DNA of 64,000 nt from Candidatus Azobacteroides pseudotrichonymphae genomovar. CFP2 (GCF_000010645.1 NC_011565.1:200001-264000), one strand, 5' to 3'; shown: positions 17,453-27,487, numbered from the stretch's first letter. The notes: generated by a model from the letters alone, not told the origin. Translations and numbers: made by a program.

Positions 17453-20400
17453 TACTTTTTTTTTTGATCCTCCTAATGAAATAATTTGCCTTATACAATT
17501 GATACGAACTTTGATAATATTCTCAGTTGAACGAGGAGTCAGAATACGCTTCCATGCAATTTATTTTAGCAGAGAAATTTTCAACCTTTTGTTTCCTGAC
17601 AAAAGTTGGGACAATTAAAACAATGGTTTTCTGTATTATGAATTAAATAAGTTGATTTTTTTTGGACAAAAACTTGCTTTCCCATCTGGAAATACAAGTA
17701 TTCATTTTGCTTTATCATAAACAAAAACCTCCAACCTTCCGACTTTCTATAACCCAGTATCAACTATTGGCAACCCAATAGTTCTCCCGATAAACATAGC
17801 AATATGATGATTATTGCCAGTACAGACAAAATCAACGGGCTGTTTTTTTCTGTTTTTTGTCCAAAATCTCCAGCCTCTTTCTATCTTTCTTTCCATTCAA
17901 AGATTCGAATTTGGAAACTCCCGTAATAATGGATACATGCTTGATCGAAATTCCTTTCTCCATTATTTAACCAAATTGAGGTTTCATCTAAATAAATAGT
18001 TTTTTTTACTAAACTACCCTCTCATGTAAATGCTTTCTTTAGATCATTATTTATATCAATAATGCTTTTTGATAAGAAAAATTAGTAACAGTTGCAATCT
18101 TAGCAACATCGAATTTTGCATTAACAGATTCTTTCCTTACACCATATTGATTTCGGCTTCTATAAATAGTTCCTTCATGCAATTGTCCAAGTGATGTTTA
18201 CTATAAATTTTTACTTTGTCTCAAAACTTTTTTGTAACATCGACATTCTGTCAAAACACTTTGTTTTTGGCTTTGATAGAAATCAAAACGTTTTCCAAAT
18301 GCTTTTTTTGTCTCTAACCTAAATTCTTGTAAAGGAATTGAAAAAACGTACTATCTCATCTTTGCAATATTTTTATTTAATAGAATAGACGTTAGAATTC
18401 TTTTTATACTGAGCATTCCTATTGTCAAAATATTGAGTATAAACACATCTCTGGTAAAAGCAACAAGTCAAAGAATCCACTGTATGATGCTCCGATGATA
18501 ATTTCTTTTCGTCCAGTCATACGCAATTTATCTGTAATAGAAGCAGTTGTTGCTAACAACTTCATAGTAAACTGCCCTCTAATATAATTCTTGTTTTTTT
18601 TACAATGATACGGAGTATCACTAATATCCCTTTCAATAAATTAGTAGGAATATTTTTTCCCTTCATTTTAAGATTGCCAAACTTTGATTTTGAGATATTC
18701 CCTAATTTAAATAACCTTTCAATTCTTTTAAATTTTTATTAAAACCTTGCACCCAATACCTATTTTCTATGGAATTGCATGCTGTTCAATTCTCTTTTTC
18801 GATATTGATACTTCAGAGTTCCAAAGTTTTATTGGGAAAAAAATCATTGAACAATCGTGACTGAGGAATAACATATACTTTATAACAAACTCTTTATTAA
18901 AAATTAAAAATGTTTTTAGAGAAATATGAGTATTAGAATACAAGATTTTATAACTAGTATTTTTCAATTCTTCATACAGTTTATAACTGATAATATCCTT
19001 CCTCCTAGAGAGGAGGAATATTTATTCCAAATTCATTTTGCAATGTTTCCCTATTACTTCATTCTTACGAGTGATTTATCTAACATTTTCAGTTAATTTT
19101 TTCTTGCTCTTTTACAATTTTCTACAACTCTCGGGTAAATTCAATGCAAATTCCATCAAATTTTCCTCATTCATTAATAATAGAATTGAAATACATTGAA
19201 CCATTTGATTCAAAATCTTTTCAGCGATAGGATTTCACAAACTCTTTTTTAAAAAAATTTCTAATTTACCCTTCAAAATTTTGTTGGCAATTTCTTCTTT
19301 TGACTAATGAAATTTTAGAATACTTGTATCCTACATGTTCACATGCTACATCATATTTTTCACTTTCTCCCAGAAAGTAAAAATTTTCGAGTTAAAAATC
19401 TAAGATTTCCTATTTATTCCATTTTTTTTTAACATCTTCAATCTTTTCTATTACTTCTCTAGCAGAGAATATGAAAAATTACATTCTTCATATCCGCTCA
19501 ATTCAACAATCATTTGATAAACTTTAAATAGTTTAAATTGTGTTTTATTTCAATTTAAATCTTTGAAATTCAAATCCCAATCTTTGTACTTCTGCTTAAA
19601 CAAAACTTTTAATACTTTAAATCCCAACAATTCGTCTTTTATTGACAACTCTGAAAATAGTTTTTCCTTTTATTCCTGCCGTAATTCTACAAGTTTTTTT
19701 TCTTTACCATTTTTCTTTGAAATTTTTACATTGTTTAAAATATGCCAAATTTTAAATTCCTGAAATAAAGGTGAAGAAAGAGGAATTATACGATAATCAA
19801 TAGTTTTAACTTTCTTTCACTACCAATTTCCACCTCAATTGACTTGCCTCAAATTTGAAAAAATTAATTAATCCCTTTGACTTTTTAATTTTTTTTAATA
19901 AAAAATAACTTCATCACGGTTTTTTGTTTTTAACTCTTCTGTTAATTCTTTATGAAATTTCGCCTGATTTTTCCAATTCGTATCAAACTCATCCAAATAA
20001 TCTTCTCTGTAAAACCATAATATTTCTCAGGATACTATACTATTTACATTTAATAGATTCCATTAGGCATTCCCATATTGTTTGCTTTTTATAAAATATA
20101 ACTCTTTACTTTGATCCCCGATTACCCATAAATATCTGCTGCATCCATTAATTTTCTGAAAAAGAATTGCCAGCTCTCCTAACCCCCTTTTTGCTCAAAA
20201 TCCGATCTCCTCTCCAAAGAAAACCTTCTTTTTCAATTTCATCACCTTTTATATTCATTTCTACTCCAACAATACCAAACAGTTTTTCACAAACAACCCA
20301 TGTCTCTTTTTTATTTTTATTTTGAAAGATCCTCTTCAATTCATCTATCAAAATCTTAGAATAAAATTGTTTTTAAAAATTCTAAATTTTATCAAATTCT

Positions 20401-20889
20401 ACTTGCAAATCCGAACAGTAGAAATCGGAAAGAATACTTTTCTCCCTCAACCCGCAAAAGCATGCTACACAACTGTCCAAGAATACAGTTTCCCCATCAT
20501 AAAGCCTCTTTTGCAACTTCCATCCTACCCAATCAATTGTCCTTTCATCTTGAAATTTTGCCTCCTTACTAGCCCTCGTTTTTTATTAATCATCAGCAAC
20601 ACACAAGTAAATTCCTACAATAAAATTACCTCGACAACAACTTTTGCTCTCAATTGACAACTTTGAAAAGTTGCGTCTTGCTACGTTTAAATAAATTTGA
20701 TAGTTCTATCAGCATTAGTAGTGACACATTTCCCATTTTTTAAATTTGCTGATTCATCTATAGTCAAGAAATATTAACCTTCACTCCCAATTTAATAATA
20801 AAAAATTTCTCATTAATCATTTTTAGATTCTTCCACTAAAACCAACCAATGCTGATTGCATCCAAATCCAAATCTAATATTCTTCTCAT
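17453..20889 (-). pseudogene. cas9: decayed cas9 (type II-C)
   Basis: Remnant of the RNA-guided nuclease Cas9, about 3.4 kb. In gene order: RuvC-I MRRILDLDLDAISIGWF at the start (20889-20839, then TAG), matching ILGLDLGTNSIGW. Next come an arginine-rich stretch and INKKRG, then SLPLFQEFKIWHILNN. The HNH region follows, with ILYSNTHISLK, FVIKY and VIPQSRLFNDFFPNKTLEL (about 18820-18900). RuvC-III is EHHTVDSLTCCFYQR (18445-18495). The PAM-interacting end has VDFVCTGNNHHIAMF (about 17780-17830), WRFLFMIKQNEY and RILTPRSTENIIKVRINCI. In-frame stops and frameshifts occur throughout. The HNH catalytic His position reads Tyr. It is shorter than typical Bacteroidetes Cas9, implying deletions. Several short ORFs in the region are fragments of this gene. 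Confidence 0.92.
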
Positions 20890-20966
20890 AAAGCCAATAG
20901 TGTTTAAAACAAGGAATTAAGAATATCTTTGTTTTTCAAAAATTAATTCGTACACCATAGATAATT

Positions 20967-21050
20967 GATTGCTTTTGAAGCAACTCACAATAAAGATTAT
21001 TTCGTTGTGAAAACATTCAAAGCAACAGTTATCAGCTGTCGCTTTCTTTA
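20967..21050 (+). ncRNA. tracrRNA-like element beside dead cas9
   Basis: On the plus strand, divergent from cas9, an anti-repeat-like stretch ATTGCTTTTGAAGCAACTCA leads into a hairpin CACAA-taaagattatttcg-TTGTG. The linker GAAAACATTC follows, then a near-perfect terminator hairpin AAAGCaACAG / CTGTcGCTTT (21019-21045) ending in CTTTATTT. This order is that of type II-C tracrRNAs of Bacteroidetes. The complement of the anti-repeat begins TTGTGAGTTGCTTCAAAAG, close to the GTTGTGATTTGCTTTC-type repeats of the phylum (recalled). The terminator overlaps the last codons of tyrA on the other strand. Unlike the cas genes it shows little decay. Whether it is transcribed is unknown. Confidence 0.75.
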
Positions 21051-21820
21051 TTTAACCTTCCACGCACTTCATTTAAAAACGTTTTCATTGCTTGAACATC
21101 CTTATTTTCAATAATTTGAAATAGAAAAGAAAGTTTTTTTTGGATTCGTTCTAACTGCTTAGACGTATGTGGATTAAAAAGAATTTCTGTTAGCAAATAA
21201 TCGTCTTCTGACAACAGTCTATGTGCAATATCCATATGTTTTCTAAAAGTCGTCCCGGGTGCTTCTTGACGTTTCATCACTGAAGTAAAAATGAGTGTAG
21301 AAGCAAAAGGAATAGACAAAGAATAAGCTACTGTTTTATCGTGCTCTTCGAAAGAATATTCACAGATATTCAATTTTAAAGAATTATATAAATTACGAAA
21401 AAATACCTTCCCAAGATGACCAGACTCAGAAATAATAATAGCATTTTCGGAAGATAAATTACTTAAATTAGCAAAAGTAGGACCAAACATTGGGTGAGTA
21501 GAAACAAAGGGATGCCCTGAATTTTCGTAAAATTCCTTCAACCCTGTTTTTACAGACGCAATATCCGAAATAATGCAACTATCCGTCAAGTAAGGTAAAA
21601 TCTGTTCGAACGCCCTAACAGTGTATTGAACAGTTGCTGCATTAATTAGAATTTCTGGTTTAAAATGGGCTATTTCTTCTATATGACTTATCCGAATACA
21701 ATTGTAAGTAAATCGCAAACGTTCAGGATCCACATCAAAAATAGCAACTTCATGGTCGAAACTTAATACATCGGCAAAAAAAGCTCCCATCTTTCCCGCC
21801 CCCACAATTTGAATTTTCAT
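21032..21820 (-). CDS. tyrA: prephenate dehydrogenase
   Basis: Last gene of the aromatic operon: oxidative decarboxylation of prephenate to 4-hydroxyphenylpyruvate, the tyrosine precursor. The N-terminal Rossmann fold has IVGAGKMGAFFADVL. The catalytic region includes ISDIASVKTGLKEF and FVSTHPMFGPTF, with the active-site His of STHPMFGP intact. The C-terminal helical dimerisation domain follows. At 262 aa it is normal for the Bacteroidetes form. It starts 21 bases after the DAHP synthase gene. Its last codons coincide with the terminator hairpin of the tracrRNA-like element, which may also help end this operon. Confidence 0.93.
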   Translation of the reverse strand: MKIQIVGAGKMGAFFADVLSFDHEVAIFDVDPERLRFTYNCIRISHIEEIAHFKPEILINAATVQYTVRAFEQILPYLTDSCIISDIASVKTGLKEFYENSGHPFVSTHPMFGPTFANLSNLSSENAIIISESGHLGKVFFRNLYNSLKLNICEYSFEEHDKTVAYSLSIPFASTLIFTSVMKRQEAPGTTFRKHMDIAHRLLSEDDYLLTEILFNPHTSKQLERIQKKLSFLFQIIENKDVQAMKTFLNEVRGRLNKESDS

Positions 21821-21841
21821 ACAAAATCTTTAAAGAATTAC

Positions 21842-22909
21842 CTATTGATTTACTATTTCTATCTGTTGACGAACAGATTCTTCGTGAATAGCTTCAAGAA
21901 TTTTTTTTAAAAAACCGAGTTCCATACCCATTTCTTCAGCTTGGATACTACGCTTTATTAAAATTTCATCGTAACGACTCGTCTGTAAAACGGGCATATT
22001 ATGTTCTTTTTTGTATTGTCCTATTTCTTTAGAAATACGCATCCGTTTGGCTAAAACAGATAATAACTCAGCATCTATTTCGTCGATTTGCTGACGAAGC
22101 TCAGTCAAACTTTCAGTTGTTTGTTTGGTATCTCTAATAACCAATAGATTTAAAATATAAGACAAAACATCGGGTGTAATCTGCTGGTCCTTATCACTCC
22201 ATGCTTCGTCCGGATTGCAATGTGCTTCTATGATCAAACCATCGCAATTTAAATCCATAGCTTGCTGGGAAAGTGAAGCAATTAGCTCTCGTTTCCCCCC
22301 TATATGACTTGGATCTACAATCAATGGAAGGTTAGGGATACGTCTTTTCAATTCAATAGGAATATGCCACTGCGGAAGATTTCTATACAATTTCTTATCA
22401 TAAGAACTGAAACCTCTATGAATAACCCCAATTTTCCGAACACCAGCATTATAAATTCGTTCGATTGCTCCTATCCACAATTCCAAATCAGGATTTACCG
22501 GATTTTTTATTAAAACAGGACCTTCGAAACCTACAAGTTTTAAAGCATTTGCAATTTCCTGTACGGCAAATGGATTGGCAGAAGTTCTTGCTCCTATCCA
22601 CAAAATGTCTATATCATGTTCTACTGCTTCAACCACATGATTATGATTAGCTACTTCAGTAGTAACATACATTCCAGTTTCTTTTTTTACCCTATTTAAC
22701 CAAATAAGACCTTCCATACCAACTCCCTCAAATCCTCCCGGTTTAGTCCGCGGTTTCCAAATTCCAGCTCTGAATATTTTGATACCCTTACTCGCCAATC
22801 CCCGAGCCGTTATTATTACCTGTTCTTCCGTTTCTGCACTACAAGGACCGGCAATAATTAATGGTCTTCGTCCATTAATACCAGACAATAAAATTGATTG
22901 TAAATCCAT
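21842..22909 (-). CDS. bifunctional DAHP synthase / chorismate mutase
   Basis: Joins the first step of the shikimate pathway (phosphoenolpyruvate + erythrose-4-phosphate to DAHP) to chorismate-to-prephenate rearrangement. Residues 1 to about 260 are the type I-beta DAHP synthase with IAGPCSAETEEQV, RAGIWKPRTKPGGFEG, IGARTSANP, LIKNPVNPD and VDPSHIGGKR. Residues about 265-355 are an AroQ chorismate mutase, LRQQIDEIDAELLSVLAKRM. This fusion is characteristic of Bacteroidetes. It is four bases from the aminotransferase stop, so tight translational coupling is likely. All visible active-site segments are intact. Confidence 0.95.
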   Translation of the reverse strand: MDLQSILLSGINGRRPLIIAGPCSAETEEQVIITARGLASKGIKIFRAGIWKPRTKPGGFEGVGMEGLIWLNRVKKETGMYVTTEVANHNHVVEAVEHDIDILWIGARTSANPFAVQEIANALKLVGFEGPVLIKNPVNPDLELWIGAIERIYNAGVRKIGVIHRGFSSYDKKLYRNLPQWHIPIELKRRIPNLPLIVDPSHIGGKRELIASLSQQAMDLNCDGLIIEAHCNPDEAWSDKDQQITPDVLSYILNLLVIRDTKQTTESLTELRQQIDEIDAELLSVLAKRMRISKEIGQYKKEHNMPVLQTSRYDEILIKRSIQAEEMGMELGFLKKILEAIHEESVRQQIEIVNQ

Positions 22910-22913
22910 AAAC

Positions 22914-24089
22914 CTACTTTTTTATCAAAAATTTTCTTACTCGATACAATGCTTCCTCTAACCTTTCTTCTTTGCAACAAAGCGATATACGCATATAACG
23001 ATTACCATTACTCCCAAAAATAAAACCTGGGGTAATAAAAACATTCATTTGACACAAAACCTTATCCGATAACTCACCACTGTCTTTATATTCATCTGGA
23101 ATTTTTCCCCAAAGAAACATTCCAGATTGCTGTGAGTCGAAAGTGCAATTCAATGCATCCATAATTCTTTCTGCAATTTTCCGCCTACGCTTATATATTA
23201 TATTTATATTGGAATACCACTCACTGGTTGCTCGAAGTGATTGTACAGCTGCCAACATCATCGGTTTGAACTGCCCACTATCTACATTACTCTTAACTTT
23301 TAAAACCCATTGTACAAACAATGAATTAGAAGCTAACATAGCAATACGCCAACCCGGCATATTATGAGATTTGCTTAAGGAATTCAATTCTATACAAATA
23401 TCTTTTGCCCCTTCGATTTCCAAAATACTCAAAGGAGATTCATTCAAAATGAAGCTATAGGGATTATCATTACAAATAACAATCCCATATTTTTTACCAA
23501 AGCTAACCAGTTTTTGAAATAACTGTCTTGAAGCTGAGACACCCGTAGGCATATTGGGATAGTTTACCCACATTAATTTTACTTTGGATAAATCTATCTT
23601 TTCCAAAAAACCAAAATCAGGTTGCCAATTATTTGTTTCCAGCAAATCGTAACTAATTACATCTGCTTCCACTAAATTACCTACTGACCTATAAGCCAAA
23701 TAGCCCGGATTGGGAACTAACACAGCATCCCCTGGATCAAGAAATGCCAACGAAACATGTAAAATCCCCTCTTTCGAACCAATCAAAGGCTGTATTTCGG
23801 TTTTTGGATTCAAATTCACACGATAATGTTGCCTGTACCAAGTAGCAAAGGCTTGACGTAGTTCAAGTATTCCAACATATGGCTGATAACCATGTGAATC
23901 TGCCTGCCGTGCGGAATGGCATAAAACATCAATCGTTTCTTTCGATGGAGTCAAGTCTGGATTACCTACCCCCAAATTGATTACATCTTTCCCTCGAGCA
24001 TTCATATCAGTTATTTCCTTTAACTTTTCGGAAAAATAATATTCACTTACAGTACTCAATCGACGGGCAGGTATTATTTCTTTTCCCAT
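22914..24089 (-). CDS. class I/II aminotransferase of the aromatic operon
   Basis: PLP-dependent aminotransferase, most likely moving amino groups onto phenylpyruvate and 4-hydroxyphenylpyruvate given its operon. Motifs: INLGVGNPDLTPS, GYQPYVGILELRQAFATWY, NPGYLAYRS, WVNYPNMPTG, the PLP-lysine in NSLSKSHNMPGWRIAM and the RISLCC C-terminal arginine. I start at MGKEIIPARRLS (24089), which matches homologues and leaves 10 bases after pheA. A longer frame would overlap pheA. The sequence also resembles LL-diaminopimelate aminotransferases, so substrate choice is inferred from context. Confidence 0.88.
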   Translation of the reverse strand: MGKEIIPARRLSTVSEYYFSEKLKEITDMNARGKDVINLGVGNPDLTPSKETIDVLCHSARQADSHGYQPYVGILELRQAFATWYRQHYRVNLNPKTEIQPLIGSKEGILHVSLAFLDPGDAVLVPNPGYLAYRSVGNLVEADVISYDLLETNNWQPDFGFLEKIDLSKVKLMWVNYPNMPTGVSASRQLFQKLVSFGKKYGIVICNDNPYSFILNESPLSILEIEGAKDICIELNSLSKSHNMPGWRIAMLASNSLFVQWVLKVKSNVDSGQFKPMMLAAVQSLRATSEWYSNINIIYKRRRKIAERIMDALNCTFDSQQSGMFLWGKIPDEYKDSGELSDKVLCQMNVFITPGFIFGSNGNRYMRISLCCKEERLEEALYRVRKFLIKK

Positions 24090-24099
24090 TTCGCAGCTT

Positions 24100-24951
24100 T
24101 TATTCAACCATTTTATTTTCTTTATATTCTCCCAATACCTTAAAGTCATTCGTCAATGGACGAACGGCATCTACACTTTGTTTATAGCTTAAGATATTAT
24201 CAAAAATGATATCAATATAGAAAAGATATTCCCATTCTTTTCCAATAATTGGTAAAGATTGTATCCGAGTCAAATTCACATCATAAAAAGAAAAAATAGT
24301 TAATACTTTAGATAAACTCCCATGTGTATGAGGCAAGGTAAAGACAACAGAGGCCTTATTATTAACTTCTGAAAGTGTCCAATCTTCAGCAAGCCATTTA
24401 TTGACTAATAACAAAAAGCGTGTAAAATTATGTTTATTAATCTCTATCCCCTCCTCCAATATTTTCAATCCATACAACTCTGCCGCATATTTACTACAAA
24501 TAGCAGCATGTCCTCTCCAATTATTTTCTGCTATTAATTTAGCACTCAATGCAGTATCTTCATTTTCTAATATCTTTACTCGAGGCATTGTTCTCAAAAA
24601 ATCACTACACTGCATTAAAGCAATCGGATGAGACTCTATTTCTTTAATACTATCTAACGATTCACTTGAAAGTGCAGCAAGAACATGAGATATATGTATC
24701 TTCTGCTCACCGACTACAAAAAGGTCACTTTCCCGTATCAACTCGTGATTCTGCAATAAACTACCAGCAATAGTATTCTCAATAGCCATAATACCAACTA
24801 TATTTGGATCTTTCTTTACGGCTGCAATAATATCTTCAAACAAAGTACAAGCAAGTATTTCTATTTTTTCTCCTCTCTGCTCCTCAAAGTATTTACGAGC
24901 AGCTATTTCATGATATGCACCAGCTATTCCCTGAATGGCAACTGTTTTCAT
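24100..24951 (-). CDS. pheA: prephenate dehydratase
   Basis: First gene of the four-gene aromatic operon. Converts prephenate to phenylpyruvate. The dehydratase domain (about 1-180) has IQGIAGAYHEIAAR, GIMAIENTIAGSL and the conserved TRF in NKHNFTRFLLL. A C-terminal ACT domain (about 200-280) with TLPHTHGSLSKVLTIFS would bind phenylalanine for feedback control. The GAL and ESRP-like elements of the ACT domain are only partly recognisable, so feedback may be relaxed. Length 283 aa. It is followed without a gap by the aminotransferase, DAHP synthase-chorismate mutase and tyrA. Confidence 0.94.
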   Translation of the reverse strand: MKTVAIQGIAGAYHEIAARKYFEEQRGEKIEILACTLFEDIIAAVKKDPNIVGIMAIENTIAGSLLQNHELIRESDLFVVGEQKIHISHVLAALSSESLDSIKEIESHPIALMQCSDFLRTMPRVKILENEDTALSAKLIAENNWRGHAAICSKYAAELYGLKILEEGIEINKHNFTRFLLLVNKWLAEDWTLSEVNNKASVVFTLPHTHGSLSKVLTIFSFYDVNLTRIQSLPIIGKEWEYLFYIDIIFDNILSYKQSVDAVRPLTNDFKVLGEYKENKMVE

Positions 24952-25508
24952 TAATTAGTTTACAACTATATAAAAATCTAATTTATATAAATAAAACAAA
25001 AAAGATAGAAATTTATTCCTTTAATAAATTCTTTCTCGAATTACCGATTTTGAATAAAAAAAGAGAAGAACACTTATAAAAAACAGTTTTTTATTTCTTT
25101 TTCTAAATCTCCTTTTTACTTGAATTAATTTGGAGTCATTAATGTGTTTAAGGTAATCTTTCTAGATATTCCATCTATATTTTTTCAAATTATGGAACTC
25201 TCTCCTTTCTTTTTTCTTTATAAGAATACCTTATTCTTTTCCAATCCAATACGAACAAGCTTATCTACATATACACATTTTAAATTATCCCTACTAATAA
25301 CAAAAATCCAAGAAGAGTAACCTCTATCCTATATTTTTCAAGTTCTTGTCTAACCAAACAACAATTTTTGAAAAGAAAAAAATCTTTCGTCCTTAAAACC
25401 ATAATTTTAGATTTACCAGTTTATTGAAATAAAAGAAGTTCCTTCATTTGTATTTCTACCTGAAAATCAAACTCTGAAATGAGAAATAAAACATTATTGA
25501 GAGTAATT
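24952..25508. other. gene-free stretch before the aromatic operon
   Basis: Very A+T rich with no recognised gene or relic. It must contain the promoter of the pheA operon on its low-coordinate side, but I cannot pick a clear box. Confidence 0.5.
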
Positions 25509-26222
25509 TTATACACAGCACTTAAGCTCTCCTCCACTAAATTTACCTTCTATTTCCAAAAACACTACCTTCTTAAAATCAATTTCACTTCTGATTCTTT
25601 CATCTGAAAAACTAACAAAAACTCCGTTTTGATTTAATTTAATCTTCCAATCAATTGGAACACACAGAGTTACATAACTAAAAACAGATATAATTTTAAT
25701 ACGCACCGTATCTTCTTCAGACAATCTAACTTGTTCAAAATTCAACTCAATATTACTAAAAATAGTTTCTATTTCTATGTTTTTCAAACTGCTGTATGCC
25801 CATTTCTCTTTGGAATGAGAAAAAGTATAATTTCGACGAACAAACCATTCTTCACTTGTTACAGTTTCTACAAAAGTTTTCTTATCAGAACATCTATAAT
25901 ATCTACATTTCTTTTTTGCTATAGCATGAATTATTAAACCCATACCAATAATAATCAGTGTTATGGGAAGTATCGTTAAATTTTTGTCAAATACAAAATT
26001 CTCCAAAACATTAGGAAGCGAAAAACAAAGACCTATCAGTATTAAAATAACCCCTGATGTTAGTTTTCTATTCGCTATTAAAATAATACCAATAGTAATC
26101 AACAAAACTTGCCAAGAAAACACTATATGACGAACGCAAGGGAGTAAAAATCCCATATTGTCTACCAATAAGAAAATCCCCAACGTAACAACAATAATTC
26201 CAAATGTCATTATTTTCTTCAT
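25509..26222 (-). CDS. LiaF-like membrane protein
   Basis: Four hydrophobic helices occupy about residues 1-105 (TFGIIVVTLGIFLLVDNMGF, WQVLLITIGIILIA, GVILILIGLCFSLP and ILPITLIIIGMGLIIHAI). A soluble C-terminal beta domain follows, with YSSLKNIEIETIFSNIELNF. This is the layout of the LiaF / cell-wall-stress-response family, where the beta domain senses envelope damage with a two-component system. No kinase or regulator gene is adjacent. The sequence KKKCRYYRC between the domains is unusually rich in Cys and basic residues. Function here is inferred from family only. Confidence 0.75.
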   Translation of the reverse strand: MKKIMTFGIIVVTLGIFLLVDNMGFLLPCVRHIVFSWQVLLITIGIILIANRKLTSGVILILIGLCFSLPNVLENFVFDKNLTILPITLIIIGMGLIIHAIAKKKCRYYRCSDKKTFVETVTSEEWFVRRNYTFSHSKEKWAYSSLKNIEIETIFSNIELNFEQVRLSEEDTVRIKIISVFSYVTLCVPIDWKIKLNQNGVFVSFSDERIRSEIDFKKVVFLEIEGKFSGGELKCCV

Positions 26223-27364
26223 AATAATTTTATTTTTTAGCTTATTATTTTCTCAATACCTCTCAAATAAAATTCTCTCCCTTGGGAATAAATCGATCCT
26301 GAATCATATGAATTTAAAATTTACATAATTAAATAAAATTATAGAGTTATTATAGAGTTCCTAAAATGTAACTTAACAAGTTGAAGTTGAAGGGAGCAGA
26401 ACAAATAACCTATCCAAGAGCTCTTGCTCTTATACAGCAAAAAAGCAAACGAACAAAAACACAATTCCAATTCTTCTTTTAATCAGTACCCATAATGGAT
26501 AATCTAAAGATAGAAAGAAATATAAAGTATAAAATTGTTGGCTTAAATAACTTCATATACTTCACCGATATAAAAAATAGTATTGTCAAACCCCAATTTC
26601 ATTCTACATACAAAACAAAGCAATAAATTTTTAAGTGAGAGAGATCTGACAACCAAGAAATAATCTTCTCGAAAATAATAAAAATCAATAAAGTATTCAC
26701 ATTTACTCCGTTATCACGAGCAAACAAGTACTACTCTTTATTCAATTTTATCTTTTTTTATTTGATTTCATCTTTTGCATAAAATCTGGCAAATGCTAAT
26801 GCTAATGAAATATATTTTACTAAAAACAACTTATTGCACAGCAATACCAACAAGTACCGGTAAATAACACACTACAACCTTTTCCGTGTTTGCATTCTCC
26901 ATAGAATGTCCCTTATCGAGAGCCCTCATATACCAACAAAAAGAAAATCTGCATCGAAAACAGAGGCTGTTCTAAATAAAACATAAAAAAGACTACCTTT
27001 CTCCAATAAACTACCATTAAAATTTGTTCGATCAAACAAATCCCACTGTTTTTTTAACTTATAACTTCCATTTCCTACATTTGTTCTTTTAAATCGTAGA
27101 ATATCAACTCCCATTTGTCTCATTTGTTGGCTTATTTGTTAGTTTATCCGCCAAATTTTTGTCAGACGGTTCATTATTGAATCTTCCATTATTAAAATGT
27201 TAATACTCTTCACAACTAATCAATAACTACAACAACTAATCATCACAGCTGTCAACTTTCCTCCGAATCTCCGAAACAACATTCGTTCTACGCATCCCTG
27301 ATATCTCCGTTTCCCTTCTCAGAGAGAAGGGGAATGACAAACAAAAACGACGACCTACACGGAT

Positions 27365-27374
27365 CCCCCCCCCC
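27365..27374. repeat. C10 homopolymer
   Basis: Ten Cs in a row, flanked by CCTAC and GTAGG, which can pair as a short stem. It is striking in so A+T rich a sequence and lies outside any recognised gene. Confidence 0.9.
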
Positions 27375-27443
27375 GTAGGCCTCCTTCCCAGTTACATTGA
27401 GGAAGAAATCCCTTGTGTCACGTGATCATGATACTTATCATTT

Positions 27444-27487
27444 AAGGAGATAAGGAGAGAGAAATAAGGAGATAAGGAGAGAGAAAG
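27444..27487. repeat. two copies of a 22-bp purine-rich repeat
   Basis: The unit AAGGAGATAAGGAGAGAGAA plus two bases occurs twice in tandem with one mismatch at the last base. Each unit carries an inner AAGGAGA duplication. Confidence 0.85.

Noticed and set aside
17940-18010. IYLDETSIWLNN read first as a DDE transposase motif
   Set aside because: Flanking text (QLHEGTIYRSRNQYGVRK upstream, TGNNHHIA downstream) places it inside the Cas9 C-terminal part.
17233-19763. Plus-strand ORFs of 60-66 codons in the CRISPR region
   Set aside because: They are antisense shadows of the cas remnants with Phe/Ser/Leu-rich, non-protein-like composition.
20148-20351. 67-codon minus ORF (and similar ones at 18767-18967, 17581-17763, 17304-17498)
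   Set aside because: These are readable fragments of decayed cas9 or cas1, not separate genes. Their translations align with blocks of those proteins.
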